A stretch of 21,228 nucleotides of DNA from an uncultured Oscillospiraceae bacterium (lineage in GTDB: Bacteria; Bacillota; Clostridia; Oscillospirales; Oscillospiraceae): assembly GCA_910588365.1 (NCBI GenBank), contig CAJUQS010000049.1:1-21228 (forward strand), in the 5' to 3' direction. Each line of letters starts with the position of its first letter. The stretch's first letter is position 1. A model generated the notes under the pieces. That model saw nothing but the letters and a program-made list of their open reading frames with translations, did no database searches and was not told where the DNA came from. The translations under genes and the position numbers were made by a program. Of the stretch, positions 9,501-12,817 are shown piece by piece.

Positions 9501-10158
9501 GGCACAGCTCGTGGCGCAGGATAAACCCCAGCTCCCGCTCTCCGTAGTCCTCCCCGGGCAGCAGCAGGCAGGGCCGGAACAGGCCCACCATCACGGGGGA
9601 GTCCACCCTGGCGCTGACGCGCAGGGCGGGGGACCGCCTCATCCCCAGCTCCCGCCGGATCTCCTCAAAGACCCGGACCGTCTCCTCCCCGGCCCCCCGG
9701 CTCCACCGCCTGGCCCGCCGGACAAACAGCGCCGTCCCCAGCAGGCGGTATACGGCGTACACCGCCGCCCCGGCCAGCCACAGCGCGGGCAGGATTTGAT
9801 TGAGAGACCAGCTCCTGGCCGCCTCCGGAGCGCGGGCGCTGTCCGCCCGGTCCACTGGAGCTGCGGGCTGGACCGGTTCCATCTCCGCAGGCCGCTGGAG
9901 CGCGATCCCCTCCTCCCGGCTGAAGCGCAGCTCCATCCGGGGCACCTGGATCACCACCGGCGGCGCGGCCTCCACCCGGGGCAGCAGCGCCTCCCACTGC
10001 ACCGGGGCCGCCAGCAGAAGCGCCGCCAGCGCCAGCCACACCCAGTACCGCCACCGGGCGCTGTAGCGCCTGTCCAGCAGGGGCTTCAGCAGCGTCAGCG
10101 CCAGGGCCGCCGCCCCCGCCAACCCGCTCCACTTTAAGACATCCAACAGCATTTCCAT
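6571..10158 (-). CDS. BlaR1/MecR1-type M56 metalloprotease antirepressor with a very large duplicated extracytoplasmic region
   Basis: 1195 aa, roughly twice the usual BlaR1/MecR1 length. Membrane segments lie at about 8-25, 38-52, 122-145, 228-247 and 320-340. The M56 zinc protease signature HELCH is at 216-220, with the downstream acidic motif REAEADLELTCDD (250-262). In BlaR1/MecR1, sensing outside the cell activates the cytoplasmic protease domain, which inactivates the BlaI-type repressor encoded just upstream. The sensor here is not a penicillin-binding domain. Residues about 345-1195 are an acidic, Trp/Tyr-rich region with internal repeats: 357-402 resembles 1006-1050 (both EELAxF...NG...LFYD), and about 645-736 resembles 912-1000 (both FL...W...WE...Y...FSCWQVQG or FWEVTG). 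Start ATG with AAAGGAG (10169-10175), 10 nt upstream. It follows the repressor gene by 120 nt, a gap filled by repeat copy C. The ligand is unknown. Confidence 0.9.
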   Translation of the reverse strand: MEMLLDVLKWSGLAGAAALALTLLKPLLDRRYSARWRYWVWLALAALLLAAPVQWEALLPRVEAAPPVVIQVPRMELRFSREEGIALQRPAEMEPVQPAAPVDRADSARAPEAARSWSLNQILPALWLAGAAVYAVYRLLGTALFVRRARRWSRGAGEETVRVFEEIRRELGMRRSPALRVSARVDSPVMVGLFRPCLLLPGEDYGERELGFILRHELCHCRRHDLWYKLVLLAANALHWFNPLVYLLAREAEADLELTCDDLVVRGADSEAKRAYSETLLAAVRRQKGLSRSALSTHFYGGKAVMKDRLGNILGKRGRRWGVLALVLALAVTLACACTFGLRQEGETPPPPETAEELSTEELARFQEQLNSPEYNGFLTRMYTDVRYLPLDALFYDGAGIGRSATDGEWAALEAQLGEPIETDVTAIDVSAMDTYLEHHTGLTRRDFAGSAQELRWNGGKNWTELEGGDTCFNVHGDTTFTPVTVLGGTRLGDTVSLELQGGYDDLVYYFLDGEATGVLTIQDGKIKSFTTPLHTAAEAAAWEILDELGGGTDIRDACIQDLRPTYALRWKDREYSAWYPVFWTRGAEENPAKGFVLSADKDGNVVREEIFEDTMGYTLPAYVVCHAALGMELTEAGTGWPTASQEFLSGVRNGHSTWAMSWESTALEYVSVELGQTPLEDGILRLMDFEPVPPSQEPALDDELLAQVSCEGGDWLLLLKQYGQEGLFSCWQVQGSVSAPGERPENPELKAQIPADIYRSPLETAEDYAAMYALQYVAGLAEELNRQGVETRALKRWVTPVGTYAWDHYDSEIQVWKVGYGIQLADPDSYELEDFQTLDVDGYLSGLEPETLYLILSRQAGGEEWELAERAYGNVTWEYGFCWETWALAHTVHGLNMSAKLNAWPDTDPDHSDFLERMAQGEYQWAKDWETAAREYCRFMLEMEDCTIYPVAEVKTGDSQADRDMLVSFSGEELSGMLLLSHWDYAYAGETVSFWEVTGRQWQRELSGEELAEFAGYFNEKEHNGLLRFPYESYLDIGPYLDDLFYDLDGQAASMAGEEREAAGLSGLYDARKLTSAYVADYICKNFGVKNTGLGYQWLKDTYGEENLDKLGTYVPEYDAWYSERSDAEWQEYVFEYGWEYPDGSVRLDFTPSAARYLGANGTKTIVFDRGMYALVQSADPFNLFMTYNRFGYQ

Positions 10159-10179
10159 CTCTTTGACACTCCTTTCGAG

Positions 10180-10272
10180 GCGTACATACTTTTTCTTGAA
10201 AGAAAAAGTATCAAAAAGAACTTTTGCGCGAAACGATCGTTTCGCGTATAGGCGCAGTTTGAAAAATGGAAA
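10180..10272 (+). repeat. dispersed palindromic repeat, copy C (most complete), inside the blaI-blaR1 operon
   Basis: Contains a perfect hairpin (10186-10211, arms ATACTTTTTCTT), the linker TCAAAAAGAACTTTTG, a perfect 20-bp palindrome CGCGAAACGATCGTTTCGCG (10227-10246), then GGCGCAGTTTGAAAAATGG (10251-10269). Both palindromes will fold in the mRNA between the repressor and antirepressor cistrons. Confidence 0.85.
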
Positions 10273-10278
10273 TACGCC

Positions 10279-10650
10279 CTAACTATCCGCCAGATCGTCC
10301 AGATACTGCCGCAGCTCCGCCAGGTCCTCGTCCCCGATGGCCTTCCCGTCGCACAGGGCGGCCACCATGCCCTTGAAGCTGCCGCCGTAGAGCCGGTCAA
10401 TGACGCTGCGGCCCTCTGCGGCCTTGTACGCCTGCTCGGAGATGAGGGGCCGGTAGCGGTTGTTCCGCCCCTGCTTCTCGCAGGCGAGGAACCCCTTCTC
10501 CACCAGCCGGTTCAGGGCGGTAATCACCGCCGGGAGGGCCCAGTCCCGGCTCCCCTTTAGCCACCCGTGGACATAGGCGGACCCCACCGGCTCCCCGGCC
10601 GCCCAGATGGTCAGCATGATCTCCAGCTCCGCGTCTCCCAGTCGTTTCAT
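10279..10650 (-). CDS. BlaI/MecI/CopY-family transcriptional repressor
   Basis: 123-aa winged-helix repressor. The N-terminus KRLGDAELEIMLTIW (2-16) is the diagnostic start of BlaI/MecI proteins. The helix-turn-helix with WALPAVITALNRLVEKGFL (37-55) follows, then a wing with RYRPLISEQAY (65-75), and a C-terminal dimerisation helix region ending DDLADS. Start ATG with AAGGAG (complement of 10658-10663), 7 nt upstream. Its promoter (10741-10769) overlaps two palindromic sites, so it should repress itself and the downstream M56 antirepressor. Proteolysis triggered by the antirepressor would lift repression. The regulon beyond this operon is not visible; no beta-lactamase gene is in the window, so a penicillin-resistance role is not supported here. 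Confidence 0.95.
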   Translation of the reverse strand: MKRLGDAELEIMLTIWAAGEPVGSAYVHGWLKGSRDWALPAVITALNRLVEKGFLACEKQGRNNRYRPLISEQAYKAAEGRSVIDRLYGGSFKGMVAALCDGKAIGDEDLAELRQYLDDLADS

Positions 10651-10714
10651 GTCGTCTCTCCTTATCTCTATGTTCCTCCGCCGGAGTTATGCCCCGGCAA
10701 AGCCGGCAGCATCT

Positions 10715-10732
10715 GTTATACGTTTGTATAAC
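10715..10732. promoter_or_regulatory. BlaI-type operator O1
   Basis: Dyad GTTATACGTTTGTATAAC, perfect 7-bp arms around GTTT. It is centred 26 bp from operator O2 and lies just downstream of the predicted transcription start, so binding would block elongation or promoter clearance. Confidence 0.8.
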
Positions 10733-10740
10733 TTGATGGC

Positions 10741-10758
10741 ATTATACAGCTGTATAAT
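10741..10758. promoter_or_regulatory. BlaI-type operator O2
   Basis: Perfect 18-bp palindrome ATTATACAGCTGTATAAT with the TACA/TGTA core known for BlaI/MecI operators. It overlaps the -10 box and most of the spacer of the repressor promoter. Confidence 0.85.
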
Positions 10759-10769
10759 AAGAAAGTCAA
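10741..10769 (-). promoter_or_regulatory. promoter of the blaI-blaR1-like operon
   Basis: On the minus strand, -35 TTGACT (10764-10769), exactly 17 bp, -10 TATAAT (10741-10746). Near-consensus and covered by operator O2, so strong when derepressed. Confidence 0.9.
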
Positions 10770-10801
10770 GTTACTTTCCGGTAACACGGGTCAGGAACCG
10801 C

Positions 10802-10830
10802 AAAAACGGGCCGCCCAGCCGGGCGGCCCG
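10802..10830 (-). terminator. rho-independent terminator
   Basis: Ten-base GC arms (10807-10816 with 10821-10830) followed on the minus strand by TTTTT (10802-10806). It ends the transcript of the broken small gene at 10831-11060, just upstream of the repressor promoter. Confidence 0.85.
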
Positions 10831-11060
10831 TTCCAGTTCTCTGTGTCATGAGGGAACCCGGCAGCAGAATCAAGTGGAACATCAGCGTCTTTGCCCGGTA
10901 TCCGGCCATGGGAATATCCCGTGTAAAACGTAGAAAGATTACAACAGTAAGGACTCCGATTGCAGCCTTACCCAGCAGCACCAGGCGGCATGGGCGCGAA
11001 GGTAAAGATTCCGCCGGCAGCAAAGGACAGGAACTGGCACCAGATAAACACCCTTTTCAT
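10831..11060 (-). pseudogene. small exported/membrane protein gene, apparently frameshifted
   Basis: On the minus strand an ATG (11058-11060) with AGGAGGG (complement of 11067-11073), 6 nt away, opens a frame encoding MKRVFIWCQFLSFAAGG and onward for 30 aa, stopping at TAA (10968-10970). A neighbouring frame then continues with the hydrophobic run LVLLGKAAIGVLTVVIFL and runs on through the terminator hairpin with no stop of its own before it, as expected for a gene shifted out of frame. Promoter (11098-11126), RBS and terminator (10802-10830) are all intact, so it was probably a small membrane protein gene. It could instead be a genuine 30-aa peptide gene; I cannot decide from one sequence. 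Confidence 0.45.
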
Positions 11061-11097
11061 CTTTTTCCCTCCTATTCCCGGTTTCGGACAACGCCTT

Positions 11098-11126
11098 ATT
11101 ATTTACTTCATAATAGCACAAATCAA
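11098..11126 (-). promoter_or_regulatory. candidate promoter of the broken small gene
   Basis: On the minus strand, TTGATT (11121-11126), 17 bp, AATAAT (11098-11103), with the RBS about 25 nt downstream of the -10. Confidence 0.55.
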
Positions 11127-11146
11127 CTCCAGCCGCAAAAGGGATG

Positions 11147-11171
11147 CGGGCTTTCTTAGCCGGCCAGCCCG
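11147..11171 (-). terminator. weak terminator-like hairpin
   Basis: CGGGCT (11147-11152) pairs with AGCCCG (11166-11171), with a short CCCTTTTG run further on in the minus-strand reading. It lies 12 nt past the stop of the lipoprotein gene at 11184-11672. Confidence 0.4.
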
Positions 11172-11183
11172 TTGATTTCTGTT

Positions 11184-11672
11184 TCAGCTCACTTCACTCG
11201 CTGAGGGCGCAATCCGAACGCTGACATTTGCATCGATCGGGGTTCCGTTGACGGGGTTGAGGACCACCCACCTTTTTCCGGGCGTATCCGTATCATGATT
11301 TGTAATTCGTTCAAGCTCGATCTGTTCCCCGGGGGCAAGGCGGTCACATTCCGCCATGATTTCACGGCTGCTCTCGCCGCCGCGCTTGACAAGGACCTGG
11401 AGCGGATCGGCGCCATTGTTCTCGACACAAACACGGTACGCAGGGTCCTCTGCGGTTGTTGAGAAGTCCTGATACCACGCGGAATCGCCGTTGGAAACGG
11501 CAGGTTGATCCATAACGACACGGGAATCACAGAGAATATCAAACGGCGAGGGGCCGGCGATCTCGCCGTCAGGCGCCATGTCCGGCGCGGCATCGGAGAA
11601 GCCGCAGGACGTCAGGCCGGCAGACAGCGCGGCCAGCCCGCATAGCAGGAACCATAAGAATCCTTTTTTCAT
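11184..11672 (-). CDS. small lipoprotein of unknown function
   Basis: 162 aa. The signal peptide ends in the lipobox-like GLTSC with Cys23 as the lipidated residue, followed by an acidic linker (DAAPDMAPDGE). The mature domain (about 45-160) reads like a small beta-sandwich: FDILCDSRVV, YRVCVENNGADPLQVLVKR (80-98), LAPGEQIELERI and a C-terminal strand VSVRIAPSA. This pattern of N-terminal strands, GADPLQV and GEQ is common in short secreted proteins of gut Clostridia, but I do not recognise a named family. Three Cys besides the lipobox (48, 82, 109) could form a disulfide. Start ATG with AAAGGA (complement of 11681-11686), 8 nt upstream. It follows the membrane-protein gene by 40 nt and is probably cotranscribed with it. 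Confidence 0.8.
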   Translation of the reverse strand: MKKGFLWFLLCGLAALSAGLTSCGFSDAAPDMAPDGEIAGPSPFDILCDSRVVMDQPAVSNGDSAWYQDFSTTAEDPAYRVCVENNGADPLQVLVKRGGESSREIMAECDRLAPGEQIELERITNHDTDTPGKRWVVLNPVNGTPIDANVSVRIAPSASEVS

Positions 11673-11712
11673 AAACGCATTCCTTTCATCTGCGCAGGGC
11701 CGCAGCTGTCTC

Positions 11713-12105
11713 TCAGCTGTCCCTGGCCTTCAGGTGCAGCAGCATCATCACGACGAAGCCCAGCCCCATCACCACATACGTCCAGATCATGTCTTTGTTT
11801 GTCGCGCTGTATGCAATTACGCTAAAGAAAAGCGCCCAAAGGAGCGAGAGAAATCCCCCGACAATCCAAAAACCGTAACGGGTGTTCTGTACCCAGAACA
11901 GGAACAGCAAAACAGCTATCCCGATCAGAAGCGAAAGCGCGGGGTGAATATGCAGCACCTTGTTTGCGACAAGGCCGGATATGACGGCTAAGAAAATGCT
12001 GTCAAACAGAATGATGTGTCCAAAAAACGTACCGATAATGGTAAAGACCAGACCGGCCAATACGCTGACTGCAAACAGCAATCCCCCGGTAAACAATATT
12101 TCCAT
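11713..12105 (-). CDS. small four-helix membrane protein of unknown function
   Basis: 130 aa, almost entirely hydrophobic, with about four transmembrane segments (5-25, 33-52, 57-73, 80-98) and probably a fifth near 107-124, and a short polar C-terminus HLKARDS. No catalytic or binding motif stands out, and I do not recognise the family. Start ATG with GGAGG (complement of 12113-12117), 7 nt upstream. It is the first gene of a two-gene unit with the lipoprotein at 11184-11672, so the two may act together in the envelope (inference). Composition is less GC-rich than the flanking regulator genes. I could not find a convincing minus-strand promoter in 12106-12180; that interval carries the rightward antitoxin promoter. 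Confidence 0.75.
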   Translation of the reverse strand: MEILFTGGLLFAVSVLAGLVFTIIGTFFGHIILFDSIFLAVISGLVANKVLHIHPALSLLIGIAVLLFLFWVQNTRYGFWIVGGFLSLLWALFFSVIAYSATNKDMIWTYVVMGLGFVVMMLLHLKARDS

Positions 12106-12171
12106 AAAATCGCCTCCCCTGTAAATATTTCATTCAAATTTTACCGACTTATCGCATACCGGATTTCTGCC

Positions 12172-12200
12172 TTGACAAACTCGACACAGGCGGTTATACT
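12172..12200 (+). promoter_or_regulatory. promoter of the antisense (antitoxin) RNA
   Basis: TTGACA (12172-12177), exactly 17 bp, TATACT (12195-12200). One of the strongest promoters in the window, yet no protein-coding frame follows it; it reads into the 3' part of the toxin gene. Confidence 0.88.
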
Positions 12201-12214
12201 AAATAATAGAAAGG

Positions 12215-12239
12215 GCGCTGCCGGTAAGCGGTTAGCCCC
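12215..12239 (+). repeat. inverted-repeat arm 1 (antitoxin 5' end / toxin mRNA 3' end)
   Basis: GCGCTGCC followed by GGTAAGCGGTTAGCCCC. It recurs in inverted orientation at 12433-12462 with two transitions and a 6-nt insertion, so the toxin mRNA can pair its two ends. Confidence 0.8.
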
Positions 12240-12252
12240 TTTGCTGAATTAC

Positions 12253-12299
12253 AAAGAAGTAACCGCAGCTTGGGGAAGCAGGGCGGTTACTTCTTTTTG
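12253..12299. terminator. terminator shared by antitoxin RNA and toxin mRNA
   Basis: 14-bp arms AAAGAAGTAACCGC (12253-12266) and the complement (12283-12296), with an inner GCTT/AAGC stem, then TTTG on the + strand. On the minus strand the hairpin lies across the toxin stop codon; its U-tract there is weak, so the toxin mRNA probably continues to the second hairpin at 12210-12242. Confidence 0.88.
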
Positions 12300-12376
12300 T
12301 TACTAGCCGCAATAAAAAGGCCAATAATGCCGATGATGGCCAAACTGTATGTAAACATATCAGAATAAGTTACCAT
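12287..12376 (-). CDS. 29-aa putative holin-like type I toxin (TxpA/BsrG-like)
   Basis: Sequence begins MVTYSDMFTYSLAIIGIIGL and ends FIAASNKKK: a short polar N-terminus, one hydrophobic membrane helix (about 10-24) and a Lys-rich tail. This is the hallmark pattern of the putative holin-like toxin family and of B. subtilis TxpA, BsrG and YonT, which insert in the membrane and stop growth. The start ATG (12374-12376) is preceded on the minus strand by AGGAAAGGGGGGC, whose G-run lies beside CTGCCC and may be partly hidden in a leader structure. Promoter candidate at 12488-12516 gives a leader of about 105 nt. The C-terminal codons and stop form one arm of the terminator of the convergent antisense RNA. 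It is very short, but family resemblance and the antisense partner make it credible. Confidence 0.87.
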   Translation of the reverse strand: MVTYSDMFTYSLAIIGIIGLFIAASNKKK

Positions 12377-12432
12377 TTGGGCAGCCCCCCTTTCCTAAAA
12401 TCAGAGGGGCAAGAAGCTGCCCTCTGTCGGGA

Positions 12433-12462
12433 GGGCCAACCGCCTACCGATACTGGCAGCGC
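12433..12462 (-). repeat. inverted-repeat arm 2 (toxin mRNA 5' leader)
   Basis: On the minus strand GCGCTGCC (12455-12462), a 6-nt insertion, then GGTAGGCGGTTGGCCC (12433-12448). It pairs with arm 1 over about 24 bp; both differences become G-U pairs in RNA. A separate local hairpin CAGAGGG/CCCTCTG-like pair lies between this arm and the toxin RBS (about 12402-12426). Confidence 0.8.
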
Positions 12463-12487
12463 TGAAAGATCATTCTTTCCTGGTGAC

Positions 12488-12516
12488 AGCATACCACAAT
12501 ATCTGCCAAAGCGCAA
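12488..12516 (-). promoter_or_regulatory. candidate toxin promoter
   Basis: On the minus strand, TTGCGC (12511-12516), 17 bp, TATGCT (12488-12493) with an upstream TG giving an extended -10 (TGGTATGCT). In the remaining 131 nt (12517-12647) I see no gene or structure. Confidence 0.6.
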
Positions 12517-12647
12517 CAGGAAAACCGCCGCCCGCTGATTCCCAATCTGTTAGCTGAAAGTCGGGTAATGAAGCGCGGTCAGAAAGCGCACGTTCAAATT
12601 GAGAGATTATGTCATCTGCCCCCCCTGCCTTTTAAGAGGAACAGACA

Positions 12648-12770
12648 ATGCGGGAAATGCTTTTGGGCGCGTACATCCGGCAGAAGCGGCTGGAGCTGGG
12701 CCTGACCCGGCAGCAGGGATGCAAGTTTTTTCATATCCGGGGACTATCCGTATCATTTTTGTTTCAGATT
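12648..12770 (+). pseudogene. scar of a deleted XRE regulator / secreted peptide gene pair
   Basis: The + strand starts like the intact regulator at 18167: ATG, then GAYIRQKRLELGLTRQQ (compare GAYIRQNREAQGLTQQQ). At about 12709-12716 it switches abruptly, within GGCAGCAG, to GGATGCAAGTTTTTTCATAT, the reverse complement of the start of the intact peptide gene (19251-19272). It then continues with a relative of that gene's upstream region, up to the 19-bp motif at 12750-12768. The equivalent deletion in the intact locus would remove about 1 kb between two CAGCAGCAG stretches. The resulting 63-aa open frame is a chimera and almost certainly not functional. Confidence 0.85.
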
Positions 12771-12783
12771 CATAAAACCAACG

Positions 12784-12812
12784 AAAAAGGGCCGCCCCAG
12801 CTGGGGCGGCCC
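12784..12812 (-). terminator. rho-independent terminator of lipoprotein 1
   Basis: Perfect palindrome GGGCCGCCCCAG/CTGGGGCGGCCC (12789-12812) followed on the minus strand by TTTTTC. It lies 6 nt past the stop of the gene at 12818-15049. Confidence 0.93.
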
Positions 12813-12817
12813 CTCTG

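Larger units (their letters stand above)
12207..12299 (+). ncRNA. candidate type I antitoxin RNA (RatA-like), antisense to the toxin mRNA 3' end
   Basis: About 93 nt from the predicted start (about 12207) to the U-tract after the terminator hairpin. It is convergent with the toxin gene: the terminator arm (12283-12296) covers the last codons and stop of the toxin, and the rest is complementary to the toxin 3' UTR. The 5' part (12210-12242) can itself fold through AAAGGG/CCCTTT arms. This convergent 3'-overlap layout is that of TxpA/RatA and BsrG/SR4 of B. subtilis, where the RNA triggers cleavage or blocks translation of the toxin mRNA. Function here is inferred; ends are approximate. Confidence 0.75.

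Noticed and set aside
6511..10137. Long rightward open frames (6511-8226 and 8278-10137) opposite the antirepressor gene
   Set aside because: They are the GC-rich complementary strand of the M56 gene, lack RBS and signal features, and their translations are low-complexity Pro/Gly/Leu/Gln/Arg-rich.
10766..11023. 85-aa leftward frame as an intact membrane protein
   Set aside because: It has no RBS at its first ATG and runs through a strong terminator into the repressor promoter.
12207..12493. par/Fst-type direct repeats giving complementarity between toxin and antitoxin 5' ends
   Set aside because: The two arms are inverted, not direct, on the DNA, so the two RNA 5' ends are alike rather than complementary; pairing is within the toxin mRNA.
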